DNA of 64,000 nucleotides. It comes from Floccularia luteovirens. Taxonomy: Eukaryota > Basidiomycota > Agaricomycetes > Agaricales > Squamanitaceae. The stretch covers positions 310,001-374,000 of the forward strand of contig VSJF01000003.1 of NCBI GenBank assembly GCA_009739215.1. Direction: 5' to 3'. Within the stretch, counting starts at the first letter, position 1. Each line of letters opens with the position of its first letter. Position numbers and translations under genes: made by a program. Positions 22,831 to 35,022 of this stretch are shown here, in pieces. Below the pieces are notes generated by a model, which was given only the letters and a program-made list of their open reading frames with translations, was not told where the DNA came from and did no database searches.

Positions 22831-24900
22831 TCAAGACGTCTTCCGATTGTTCTCGACGTTGTCTACGGAAGCAGGGACGGTTTGGCTTTCAAGATTCCCC
22901 CTTTTTCTGTTCAGTGAAGCGATCATGAGTGCGAACAGGACAAAACCAACAAGTCCACAAATCTAAAAGAATCTTAAGCGCTTGAATTTTGATTCTGGTT
23001 CTGTAAACTCACTCCACTGAGTACCACAGTCTTCCACCAAATAAACTTTTGTGAGAGCAAAGCACCACTGATAGGCTGTCCCAGAGATCAAATTCGGTAT
23101 AATCCAAAGAGAATTTAATTGATCAGCTCAACCTATCAAAGCACCGACTCCTATACCAAACCCAATGAATAAGCTTATTTCAAAGTCATAACAATGAGAA
23201 CCTCGCCGCGAAAAGTATCCCCATGCGAGCACTATAAAATTTGAGCAAATAAACATATAAGAGTTATACGTTTGGGCTCACCCTAATTCTACCATATTAT
23301 TCGTGATAACTGTCACAAGGGGAGCCATGAGACTAATAACTAGTCAAAGATTCAGCGCTTGCGTCTTGTGAATGTATCCTGGTCCATATACACATTCCCA
23401 AAAAGAACCCATATAAGATTGCAATAACCACGACGCTTGCAACGCTCTCAAGTCCAATCATACCGAAAATGAGGATGAGGAAGGAACAGAACCCGGTACA
23501 AACAGCGAACATGATCGCAACACCCAGGGGAGCAGCCATGAACTGCAGGAGCGATGCGGTCGAACATACTTGAGGAATTCAATATCACAAGCTGAAAATT
23601 GATCATTCAATCAATATAATCATGCAAACTCTATAAAATAAGGTGCTTACGGCGTAAAAATTCCGAACGTTGTACTCAAATTAGGTTTGATAGCATCTAG
23701 TCGTACGAAGTAGATGGGGAAGCGATGCAGTAGCAGATGTCAGCCTATATTTTGGAGTCAGTAGATCCTTTGAATATTGAGAAAGTGGAGTTTACTGACG
23801 CTAAAGACGCAACAATGGATGGCTGGTCATGGTAATAGTTAACGAATGACTTCTTGAATGAAGGACCAGTTGGGGATGGTGGAAGCCTTGGGCAAACAAG
23901 TAAGCAGGCAATGAGAAGCGCACCAGCCACTAAGCCGGCACTAGCCCGAGTTGCATGTGCGAATCCAAGTGATCCGTTGATTGTGTTGTTCAACATGAGG
24001 GGATGTACAACAGCTCCAAGCGATGAGCCGGTAGAAGCGATGGACATCACCATGGCTCTTCTTTTCTTAAAGTGGTGCGCTATCACCGCAAAGCTTGGGA
24101 CATATGTAGATCAAACCAGCTCCTGGTCCATGCCCAACATCCTGACTGAGGAAATTCTATCAGGATAATACAGCTTAAATTATTCTCATTTGTAAGCAAG
24201 TGTACGCACCTGGTATAGGTGATTTGGTTTGCTTAATGAGAGCATGAAAAGTGAATGCTGAGATAATTGAACCTCCGTAAAGAAGATAGTTGCTTATGGC
24301 AGTTAGGAGTTGTGCAATCTCACTAGTGAATGCCACTCACAAATAGCCCTTATCGAAGAGTTTTCCAGATACGATTCCTAATGCTATAACGATGAACGCA
24401 TTTGCACTTCCGATCCATCTTGTTCTGGTCAGCGGGTAATATGAAGATGACAACAGTGCATGATACACACGAGATTGCTTAGGAAGATTCATTGGTAATG
24501 TAGTCTCGCCTATAGAAGTCTGTAAATATATTGTTATTGTGACATTAGCTGCAAATAAACATGACACTAGCCTTGATATTCTCTAAAAGGAGTCGTGTAT
24601 CTACACGAAAGTTAGACTCTAGCACAATGTTTATGTACTAAGTAGAGGGAATTTCTCACCCAAACCCAGAGAACTGAAAACCTTGGGGTAGATGGGTTAG
24701 AAAATCGAGGATGACCCATGAAATGCACCTCACACTCCCAAAATGATCACCCAACCCCTCAATCCAACTTCTAGAAAATCGGATGCTGCAGTAATGGGTT
24801 GTTGAACCTCTTCTGCAGGATTTCTAGGTATAGGCTCCATTTCGTATTCTTCGCTGTTGGAGACACCTGCCACTTCGAGAGGCTGTGATTTGGGAGACAT
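22831..24900 (-). pseudogene. Disrupted paralogue of the MFS monocarboxylate-type transporter
   Basis: The whole gene is recognisable on the reverse strand, from MSPKSQPLEVAG at 24900 to a stop at 22831, and is homologous along its length to the intact gene at 935-2955 (LRGW, WIGSANAFIVIALGIVSGKL, HHFKKRRAMVMSIASTGSSL, MLNNTINGSLGFAHATRAS, LIGQPISGALLS). Several breaks occur: an in-frame TAA at 24481-24479 just before the WIGSANAF exon, and extra single bases near 24247-24250 (TTTT), 24101-24110 (TACATATG) and 23537-23546 (GCAGTTCATG). The second exon also cannot be joined in frame. The internal stop cannot be explained by a one-base insertion, so this copy is probably dead, although some of the +1 breaks could be assembly errors. 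Confidence 0.7.
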
Positions 24901-25020
24901 ATTGTATAGAAAAACAAACAGTAGGGCGGATGAATCATATATAGTTTGAATCTATTTTTGCAGCAATAAACTTGATATGATTAAGTGCATTAGTGATATG
25001 ATATGGAGCTAGTCGACTGC

Positions 25021-25065
25021 GTATCTCACATTTGCGTATCTCACATTTGCGTATCTCACATTTGC
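25021..25065. repeat. Minisatellite, three copies of a 15-bp unit
   Basis: The unit GTATCTCACATTTGC is repeated three times without mismatch upstream of the dead MFS copy. No coding frame uses it. Confidence 0.9.
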
Positions 25066-26908
25066 TTTTGTCATCTTAGTTATGAGACTGGCGACATACT
25101 GCTAGCTCTACTTTTATGTCGTCCAAAAAAATGGAGAAAGCATGATATTATATGCCTTGCATTTCGTCTGTAAATTTGGAATGCGAAACTGCTTATTTAG
25201 TACGTCAACATATCACACTGCCGACATTACTTACGCGGTGGCGGTATGCAATTCTAATGCATGATGTTGTTGCAAGAGACACAACTTAGGTCATTCGTCG
25301 GATTATTCCATCTATCGTAGTGTGGATTATAGGGTTGGCAAAAACTTCTTTCAAGCTGCCGTGCATATGGCGAGAATGGCTAAAGCAAACCTGGATCGGA
25401 ACTCGTGTGAACCGAAACATTAGCCCAGGATGAAACGCAGCGCATAACAAACACAAACCCTCTTGTAGTCGGGGTCTTCATATATCATATCCAGTTCCAG
25501 AACCTCTCTACGTAGCTAGGCCGAGCTCGCCCTTGTTAGATCTGACCATGAGGGGTGTTGAACGGGTGATGCACGTTTTCAATTGAAAATCTGGACAGCA
25601 GGTACGCACATCTTAATCTCGTAAGAAATTCTATAAAGCATTGATTCTGTGGCAGAGACGTTTAATGACTAGGGAATTCGAAAGAAATACTGGCAGATTG
25701 GTGTTTTTGTTAATGAACAAAGTCGTAAAGTCTCGGTGTAACAAACACGCTGTTACTCGATGTTCTTATCTCCACGACCACATGCTACTCTAACCCAGAT
25801 ACTTAACTCATTACATACTGCTCTCTCATCGTGACTCTTCCAAACTTGAAAGATGCTCCAGATATGTCATCGATATAAACAGGAAAACAAGCCATCGACT
25901 GTCAGAGAAGCTTATAGTGGACTTGACATCGGTAGGTTAACTATGTGGCACCTCTGGCAGTGCTGGAATCAGGTAGAGAATGTTTGGCAGGCTTTCCTTA
26001 TTCACCGGAGTGACTTCGGTCTTATTTCCTGGTGAGCAAGATATTTCTAGTATGTGCATTTACAACAACTAATTTACGGTACATTCAAGTCGTGCAGAGT
26101 CAATCGAGTGAAGTTGTTATATCTTACAATACTCTATTACTCAAATCGAAGCTGAGTAATCCGGTCCTTCCAAGAAAGTTCCTAAAAGACCTTGTGCAGA
26201 ATCAAACTAAATTTCCGACAGTAGAAAGCCATTATCGCCGGACTGGAGACCGGCTGACCGAGAGCACCCAAGTAAGGCGATTCCTTTACTCTGTGTTGTG
26301 GTTGGGTAGTTAACATGAGTAACTGGGTTTGGATTCAGACATACAACTGAATGTTCTGCGCGACTACCTGGGGTAGCAAACCTTTTATGTCAAAAAAGGC
26401 ATATGGGACGTGATCTATGCAAGCTGGTCCTAGGCGCTACAAATGTTTCTGAGCTCTACAAATAATTCCTAGGCTCTTTACAAATGGTTTTTGTTGAAAA
26501 TTTGGCATAGAAAATCACCAGTTCGAAGACAATCAAGTACAAGAATTGGACGACAGATGATCGCCTCTGTTCAAGAACTTCACTGAACCGGTGTTTCATC
26601 GCCAAACTTTGCCTCTCGCCTATCATACTGACAGAATAGGCTTCGTGTATGCATCCAGTCCACATTAGGCACAGTGAGATTCTATGAGTGCTTGCTCAAG
26701 GCTTCATAGGACGGGAATTTACGTGGATGTTGACAGCTGCAAACATCAATTTGTGCAAACATTGCAAACGCGTTGACAATGCGGGGTGTTTTCCATCATT
26801 AAATACAAGGCTGGGGATTTAAAAATCCCAACTTCCTTCGCTTTCGACCTTAGGAACTTTCCTTTTATCCCCCTTTCAAACTTTTCCAACGTGTGCTGAG
26901 GTTTCATC
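25066..26908. other. Gene-poor interval upstream of SQR
   Basis: About 1.8 kb in which no open frame on either strand shows a recognisable motif or joins plausibly to another. The promoter of the sulfide:quinone oxidoreductase gene must be at its right end. Confidence 0.45.
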
Positions 26909-28666
26909 ATGCTTTCAATTGGCCGTAATGCCTCTTCAGCCGCTGGTCGTGCAAAAGTATCTGTGATCCTGTCCTCAAGGTCCAGGAGTCTCGCTACTGC
27001 TGTCGAGCGGGGTGATAAGGTCAAGTTTGTGGTTGTTGGTGGAGGTAATATGATCTCGATATACGTCCAGTCATTTTAGTAATGCCAAGCTATCAGGTAG
27101 CGGTGGTATATCTGTAGCCAACCAGATATATGACCGATTCAAGGCAGCTGGTACACCCTTGAAAGAAGGAGATGTCGCGATTGTCGACGGCTCTGCAAAC
27201 CATTATTATCAGGTATGATTTACATTGTATTTAGTTGATGTATATGTTAACATTTTATCATTGTTCCAAAGCCAGGATGGTATGTTTACCGTGTAATGGC
27301 ACATTCATTTGTGTGTGACTGACAAATCGAATAGGACGCTTGTTGCGGCTGGCCTTCGTCCCAAAACTGATTTCGAACGTCCCTTGGACACCATGATTCC
27401 AAAACACATTACCCATATCAAGGAACACGTTGCTTCATTCTCACCAGCCAAGTCATCACTCAAGACAACGACTGGTCGTGAAATCTCATATGATGCCCTC
27501 ATTGTTGCTGCTGGTTTACAGATCAACTGGAAAAATATTCAAGGTCTAGAGAAAGCCCTACAGACACCAGGTTCTGGTGTATCATCCATATACTCATATG
27601 ACACGTGTGACAAGATGTGGGGACTACTTAACGGCTTGAAATCTGGTAAAGCAGTCTTCACGCAACCAGCTGGTGTTATCAAATGCCCTGGAGGTAAACC
27701 CATCCTGTCCATATTGGAGACGAGTTTCTTACGCTGTATGATTAGCCCCACAAAAAATCATGTGGATGGCCTGGGATAGGTTCAGAAGGACAGGGAGGAA
27801 CGTTTCCGTTGATTTCTACAACGGAATGCCAACCATGTTCAGCGTCAAAAAATACTCTGATGCTCTCGAGAAACTGAGAGTCGAACGTAGCATCGGAGGC
27901 CACTTCCAACACAACCTGGTGTCCGTTAATTCCGATAACCATACGGCCACTTTCAAAAAGGCAGACGGTTCAACAGTTGAAACAAACTATGACTTGCTAC
28001 ACGTAGTACCTCCCATGGGTCCTTTGGACTTCTTGAAGTCATCTCCTCTTGCAGACAAAGACGGCTGGGTTGACGTGGACAATGCCACATTGCAACACAA
28101 CAACCCTGAGTTCTCAAATGTCTTCTCGTTGGGTGATTGCTCGTCTTTGCCGACGTCGAGAACTGCTGCGGCCATCACCTCGCAAGCGCCTGTCCTTACT
28201 GAGAACCTGTATTCACTCGTGTCCACTGGAAAAGTCGGAAATGCCACATACGACGGATACACTAGTTGCCCAGTACGTCGAGCTCTGACTCCCGGTATTG
28301 ATTGATTATGTCGACGCTTACGCTGTTGCCACGCTAATAGCTCTTGACTGGCTATGGTGAATTGATGCTTGCCGAATTCAAGTATGGCTTCGTTCCAAAG
28401 GAGTCGTTCGGCAACATTGTTGATCAGGGTAAGAGTAACAGGGCCTTCTATCATTTGAGCAAGGTACGCCAGTTATTTTCCAACTTGGAAACTATTTACT
28501 CATTGCTGCTAATCTCAGGATTTCTTCCCTTTCGCATACTGGAAATACATGGTAGCTGCTTTCAGAACCATGCTGAACAGATTTTTCATCTCAAACGTAA
28601 TATTTTTTCCAGGTCAAAGGAAAGTGGTTCGGAGCGAAGGGGCTCTCCAAACCCGTGTTCAACTAA
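26909..28666 (+). CDS. hmt2: Mitochondrial sulfide:quinone oxidoreductase
   Basis: Eight exons: 26909-27044, 27097-27212, 27272-27279, 27335-27693, 27746-28272, 28341-28463, 28519-28551 and 28613-28666. The third is an 8-base micro-exon that completes HYYQPGWTLVAAGL. The N-terminus (MLSIGRNASSAAGRAKVS) looks like a mitochondrial presequence. The flavin site is KFVVVGGGSGGISVA; then come YDALIVAAGLQINW, a cysteine-containing IKCPGAPQKIMW, LHVVPPMGP, FSLGDCSSLPTSRTAAAI and a C-terminal KYMVKGKWFGAKGLSK. These match type II SQR (fission yeast Hmt2, animal SQOR), which oxidises sulfide and passes electrons to ubiquinone at the inner membrane. Length and frame are normal. Confidence 0.93.
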
Positions 28667-29028
28667 ATCTGTTATTGGGAATATTACTGGCTTCTACGAT
28701 AGAGAGTTCTGATATCTTACAATTATTCCCTCTTTGATGTACTGAAAATATTGCTTGTACGATTTAAATGATTCTGTTTGTTTCTTTTATTTTCTACATT
28801 CATCTGTATATTAGATTGAACAATCTAAAATTTTGTAACAAAAAGTCTATGTACACGACAGGGGGACGATTTGTCGGAGTGTGAAATTCTCACAAACAAC
28901 GTCAACAACACGTTCATTTCCATTTGCAACATCTCATTTTCTTCCACTACACCTCTCCTGCATTCCTTTTTTCTTTTTTCCAAAAAAAAAAGTTTCTCAT
29001 ATAACACTAATCCCGCATTCCCTAAACC

Positions 29029-30571
29029 ATGGCTCTCAGTTTCATTGGGTATGTTCCATCCTTTGACACCACCTCCAACAACGCTACCATGGTTCTGATA
29101 TACACCTGTAGAAAATCGATTTCGCTCATTTCGCATTCTGATGTGCGGTATCGTGGTATATTAGCGGGTATTGACCCGGCTGCATCCACCATACAACTTT
29201 CGAATGGTGAGGAAACTCGTTTTGCTTGGTTTTTTCTTCTTTTCCGATATCATCGTTAACATTACAACGTCTTATAGTCTATTCGATGGGTACTGAGTCG
29301 CGTCGGTGAGTGGTTTTATTCTAGAATCAGTCTGTGTTGCTACAGCACGGGCCTTTTTCCTTCTCTATTTGGAAGCCATCATTATTAATGCGTGCTTTTT
29401 TTAATGTGCTACACAGCCCAGCAGCTGAATACATCCCTCCCGTGGCAGAACCCTATCAATACATAATATTTCGTGCGTCCGAGGTGAAAGATTTATCAGT
29501 CGATGAACCTACACCCCGAAGAAGCGTACATGATGACCCTGCAGTAGTTGGGGTACGTGCCTGTCTTTCATTTTAATCCTAGCACGAGTGTAATATGATG
29601 AAGTATTACGGATAAAAAACTATACATTGTCCGAGAGCGCATAAACCCATGTGGATTTTTCCGTTGCCTTCCTTCTGACTATTCTTCGTCATTATTATCT
29701 GAAAAACCAATGCTGAATTTTGATATTCTTCTAGGCATCTGCACCAACTGTCAATCCTCCTTATCCTACCCCGCAAAACAACATTGTCACCCCTAATCAA
29801 GTTCCTCAATCGCAACCTCCAATGCAGCCCGCCACTGAAATCCAGGTAGGACCGCTATCCCAGGCTCCTACAACAGGAGCTTCTCGTGGCAACAATCATC
29901 AAAACTCCAGAGGTGGACGTCCCAACCCCGTTCACACAGCGGCCGCTTCTCTTGAGACCGTTGAACGTGCTCTAGGTGATTTGCGGGTATCTCAATCACA
30001 ATCTCAGAACAATCATACAAACAACCATCATCCTAATGTTGGACGTGGGGGGCGTCGTGTACGCGGACCCCGCGCTGATGCTGAGCAGATCAAAGTACCT
30101 TCAACAGACTTTGATTTTGAAAGCAGTAATGCGAAATTTGACAAAGGAGCTTTATCTCCTGCAGCAAAACCAGACGAGAAAGAGGGTGCTACTAGTGCTG
30201 GCGAAGAAGGGGGAAACAAAGAGGGTACAGCGAATAAAGAAGATAAAGCTTATAATCCCCAAAAGTCATTCTTCGACTCGTTGTCATCTTCTGCTGCAAC
30301 ACCACCCGCTGCTGCCGGATCTTCTGGAGGACAAGGTGCGGGCCGGGGAAGACGGGGAGGCGGAGGTGCTGGAAAGAATCGAAGAGAAGAGGAGAGAGAA
30401 AGAAACGTAGCAACCTTTGGTGAGCCAGGTGGTGTAGGGCTTATGGGACCTGGAGCCTATGTTGGGGGATGGGGCGGTTATGGTAGACGAGGTGGTCGGC
30501 CTCGACGTGGTGGAGGTCGGGGTGGACAGAGTAATTCAGAAACGTCGCATACTGTCCAGGCACGAGGTTGA
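29029..30571 (+). CDS. SCD6: Scd6/LSM14-family mRNP protein
   Basis: Five exons: 29029-29048, 29112-29206, 29278-29305, 29417-29552 and 29735-30571. The N-terminal LSm14 domain reads MALSFIG, KSISLISHSDVRYRGILAGI, VYSMGTESRR and YIIFRASEVKDL. A long Pro/Gln/Asn-rich linker leads to an FDF motif (TDFDFESSNAKFDK), a KAYNPQKSFFDSLSS stretch (FFD box), a TFGEPGGVGL (TFG box) and a Gly/Arg-rich tail (GRRGGRPRRGGGRGG). This is the full Scd6/LSM14 layout. The family binds eIF4G and decapping factors in the cytoplasm, represses translation and joins P-bodies. The frame is intact. The first coding exon is only 20 bases. Confidence 0.92.
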
Positions 30572-31279
30572 AAAGAAGAGTATTTAGGTCTTTGCTTTAC
30601 TACGTTGATGTGAGATTTGTTTTGAAATGAGTAGCTATAGGGTTCGTAAGGATGTGTACAATCAATTAATAAGTTATCAGCCCTGTGTGATTTGTTCTTG
30701 CTGATTATGTAAACAAACGATATATCGGAGCACATTGTACGAGGCCTGTTAGTAATTTCACACCAGACAATCTAGACATGCCTGAGGCAATATTATGTAC
30801 CTCCTCTGGATTGTCGCCATGGTGAAAAGTTGTGGCGACTCGACATAGACTGGAACGGACGAGGAAAGCCAATAAAAAGAAATGATCGCTGAAACGCACA
30901 TTGGAAACGCGGGCAGAGCACTCCGATATGCTCATGCCGAAGCGGGTATGCAATGTACCATGTGGAGGTAAGTGGGAATGGCAGTAAGGAAGGGACCGAC
31001 AAGAAAGTCAATGATTGTTGTTACTTGCTGGCAATAACGCAGAAACAGGCATTGCAATGGTCCATTTGGGAGATGCTGATCCTTAAACACACGGACAGAA
31101 GCTTGGGAGGGATCGATCCCCTATAAACTTTAACGGCCTTTCTTTAATCCGCTGCATTTTCCCCGTGCGCACACCGCGGTGCTCTTTTCCCTTTTTACCA
31201 GAACCACCCTTCGTCATTCCTTACAACTGTCCACCACCCCAACTAAACGTCCTTCGGATTATTATTCCCGCCACTTTCA
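30572..31279. promoter_or_regulatory. Intergenic region and promoter of the GMC oxidoreductase
   Basis: About 700 bases without a plausible gene. A CTATAAAC box lies at 31121-31128, about 155 bases before the GMC start, followed by a C/T-rich leader. This is the clearest TATA-type element in the window. Confidence 0.4.
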
Positions 31280-33852
31280 ATGTGGTCTCTCCAACTCATT
31301 GTCCTTACCCTCTCTGGTTCTTCAACCATAGCATTTTGTAGATCTCATATACCTCATGTCCCGCACGGTGTTACCTCTTCCCCTTTGACTTCACGGACCT
31401 ACGTGACAGATGCCACCCGTCTAGATTCCTATGACTTTGTAATCGCTGGTGGCGGCCTCTCAGGCCTTGTATTAGCATCACGCCTTTCCGAAGACGCAAA
31501 TACTACCGTTCTCGTGCATAGAAGCTGGTGGCACTGGTGAAGATATACCAAGTTTAATCAGTGAGTTATAATTAGAAGTACGGAACCCGCTTGCTCACCT
31601 TATCTTATTATATGCGCGCGTAGATATACCCGCCAACACGTATTACAATTCTGTTCTAGGCACATCGTATGACTGGGCATATACCACTGCACCACAGAAA
31701 GGTGCTAACAACCGCAATATGAACTGGCCTCGCGGAAAGGTTAATGACTCACCATCGTGTAAATTGGATGTTTCTCACTTATGATATAGATACTCGGCGG
31801 GTCTTCAGCAATTAATGGGATGTACTTGGTTCGCCCGTCTGATGTCGAAGTGAATAAGTGGCGGGACCTCATTGCTTCAGACGATACCACTACCGCTGAT
31901 TCCTGGGGCTGGGATCAATTTTTTAGCGCTATGAAGAAAAGCGAGGACCTTCACCCCACCCCTTGATGATCCCAAGGCAACTGCTGGTATACAATGGGAC
32001 ACCAACCAGCATGGAACCAGTGGTCCTATTCACGCCACATATCCTGCATAGTACGTATATCTCCTGAAATAGCTAATTGATGCATATCATTGATTGATTT
32101 TTCTCAGTATGGTCCCGATAGTCGGTAAATGGCTACCTACTCTAGCAAATCTTGGAGTTCCCTCCACTGAGGAAGCTAATGGTGGTCACACCATGGGCGC
32201 ATTTATCACTCCATCAAACATCAACCCGTCAAACTGGACCAGATCATACTCCAAGTCAGGCTACATTGATCCGCTTCCGCCTCGTTCGAACTTGCATATC
32301 CTGCCTAGTAATACAGTGACACGCATATTATTTGATACTACTTCTTCCAGTAATGGTTTAAAAGCCACATCAGTCGAATATTCGCCTGGTGCTGGCCAGG
32401 CAAAGCAGCAAGTCAATGTAAACAAGGAGGTTCTTCTCGCCGGGGGTGTAATCGGCAGCGCGCAAATGTTGATGGTTAGTGGTGTTGGTCCTAAAGATGT
32501 ACTCAATGCGGCAGGTGTAGAGGTGAAGCTCGCATTGCCTGGTGTTGGTCAACATGTCCAAGATCATCTCGTGAGTAAATATTAAAGACATTGATATTTT
32601 TCGGAATGCTCATGATATATGAAAGGCTGCTGGCATATCCTGGCAGACAGATAAAGACACTCAAGGTACAATAGAACAGTCTGGCTCAGACTTTTCTGTA
32701 AATCCTTCATAATTTCTGGTTTTCGTTCGTTTTAACGGGTGTATTTATAGAAATCCGCCGAATTCTTGTCTTTTATTAATTCTGCTACCGCATATATAAA
32801 CGGTACCACACTTCTTGGCAGCGATGGTGTTTCAGCATTACAAAACTCGATTTCTGCCGGCCTGCCAGACTCTGTGGCTTCGCTCATTCCCAGTGACGAC
32901 CCCAATGTCATTGAAGGGTACAAAACCATCTACAATACTGTCGCCGAAACATTTATCAACCGAGACGTCGGCCTTATTGAAATTTTGTTTAGTATCAACG
33001 TCCCTGGAGGAGTGACTGTACAGGCTGCACTACAACATCCTCTAAGGTCAGTGTTGTCGTTAGCATTATGACATTTCAATGCCTTTATTTAAACCTGGAA
33101 TTACCACTAGTCAAGGGAGAATTTATATAACCTCATCTTCAATTTTTGATCCACCTATTATCGATCCCCAATACTTTTCCCACTCTGCAGGTGCGCAGCT
33201 CCAGCCATCTCGTTTATGTTCTCCTAATATATCTTCTATGCTACTAGATGTGGTGATCATGCGTGAAGGGCTCAAATTTGCCCGCCGCGTTGGGCAAACT
33301 TCCCCATTGAAAGACATACTTGGTGCAGAAGTCGTGCCAGGGAGTAGTGTAAACACGGATGACGAGTGGGATGCTTGGCTCAAAGGGCAGTCAAACACAG
33401 AATTTCACCCTTCTAGTAGCTGCGCAATGTTGCCGCTCGTGCAGGGTGGAGTTGTGAATGCATCATTACAAGTATATGGTCTTGGTACGTTTGCCCCTTG
33501 GGTTGTTCCTTCTTGCTTTAAACGATGTGCATATGCACATGTTGCTTACTTGAACTTGTTGCAGCCAACGTTCGTGTTGTGGATGCTTCTGTTTATCCCA
33601 TAAATTTCGCCTCACATGTCAGTTACTACTTTTACTTTTACACTCAGAACAAGTGATTATAACTACCACACTGACAATTCGGACTTTGAATAGCTCGGTG
33701 GACCTACATATGGATTAGCAGAACAAGCAGCTAGCATCATACGGGCAACTTACAAGGTTGACCCTATAACCGCCACCCAAGCCTCCTCGAGTGCGATCAA
33801 CAACGTTCAACAAACTCAAAGCTGCATCTGTAAACTTTGCAAATCGCTCTAG
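31280..33852 (+). CDS. Secreted GMC oxidoreductase (aryl-alcohol-oxidase-like), frame interrupted twice
   Basis: The N-terminus (MWSLQLIVLTLSGSSTIAF) is a signal peptide. The FAD-binding segment is YDFVIAGGGLSGLVLASRL; further signatures are NMNWPRGK-LGGSSAINGMY (GMC signature 1), EVLLAGGVIGSAQMLMVSGV (GMC signature 2), FHPSSSCAM (active-site His) and NVRVVDASVYP, with a late LGGPTYGLAEQAASIIR. About ten short-intron exons are needed. The enzyme would be extracellular and oxidise an alcohol or sugar with release of hydrogen peroxide, as in lignocellulose-degrading fungi; the substrate is not evident. Odd: an extra C near 31517 shifts LVIEAGGTGEDIP out of frame, and an extra C at 31948-31949 does the same before FTPPLDDPKAT. 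Both flanks stay conserved. A different frame just before the stop would give a hydrophobic tail (LTCVVGGICGYCVIYGY), so the true C-terminus is uncertain. Confidence 0.8.
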
Positions 33853-35022
33853 CGCAATCTCATTGACTTGTGTTGTTGGAGGCATTTGTGGGTATTGTGT
33901 CATTTATGGCTATGAGGCTATAAAAACAAAGGACTACTTTCTTCTACGTTCAAGGTAAATTTTTTACCTTTTGTTTCACTCCTTTACCCTTAAATCACCC
34001 TCCTTTCGGTTTCTCTACTGCGATGGACTGAGAATTTGTTTTCTACGAACTTGATTATCTTATTATCCCTTAACCACTTTTTGTTGTTGTAACTAGCTCG
34101 ATGGATTGTTAGACACATACATTGGCTGATTGACATAATTCGAACTTTTAATTAATTGTAGTAGTGTAGCATGCGTACAGTAGTATATATGAACTGCTTA
34201 CGAAGCCTCGTCGCAGTAACAGACCACAATGGTTAGTGTAGAACGTGCCATGCAGGAGTTCTTATGGTTCTACTATCTATATGCTATTTTAAACGATAAG
34301 GGTGAAGTGTACTTATTCCTCTTATTTTCATGATACCGCATCCGAGGACTACCACGTAATAGAATTGTTCCCATTACGCACGTTTTTTTGGCCACCCAAG
34401 CGACATGGCATGTTCTCACCAAATTCACGTACGTTCGTCAACATAGAAAAGCACTTAAAATTAGTTACTCGATTCTTATTTTATCCTCGCGTTTTTGTTG
34501 CTTCCGATATCGGTTAATTGTTAAACAGAGTGACCTCTGGAGGAAAAGTTGCTGTGTATACTACTATGATGAACAGTGAGTGTTAAAAGCATGATTTGTT
34601 GTAATGATTACTTATGTATTGTTATCTTGTTAACCAAGATACTTAAAGGAGTTGACAAAGACGCAAAAGCATCCGACATGTCGAGGTTTGTAACGCGGAG
34701 ATCCATCCACATGCCTGCATTGGAGCAAGCTTATTTTTGGTTCAAGAACACTCTCAATCAAGTTAACCCCTACTCGTCCTTACTAGTTAACGGGATCTTC
34801 AATGTACCTATATGTCGGTTTGCTGTTGTACCTTGATCTGCATATGGAACACCTTGCTGCGGTTTAAGTCACCCACGCAAGTAAAATAGTTTCCCCACGA
34901 TTCCACAAAGGTTTTAAAAATAACACTCTGCACAGATATCTTTCACCTTAAAATGCGGGGCGAAGCTCAGTGTGGTTGGGATTCCTTGTGGTTTTGAGGT
35001 TCTATAACTCCACTGGTGGCCT
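33853..35022. other. Gene-poor interval
   Basis: About 1.2 kb between two + strand genes. Open frames are short and carry no recognisable motif. It presumably holds the GMC terminator and the promoter of the metallophosphatase. Confidence 0.45.

Noticed and set aside
25853..26665. Open frames of 60-93 codons upstream of SQR
   Set aside because: Composition not protein-like and no neighbouring exon fits.
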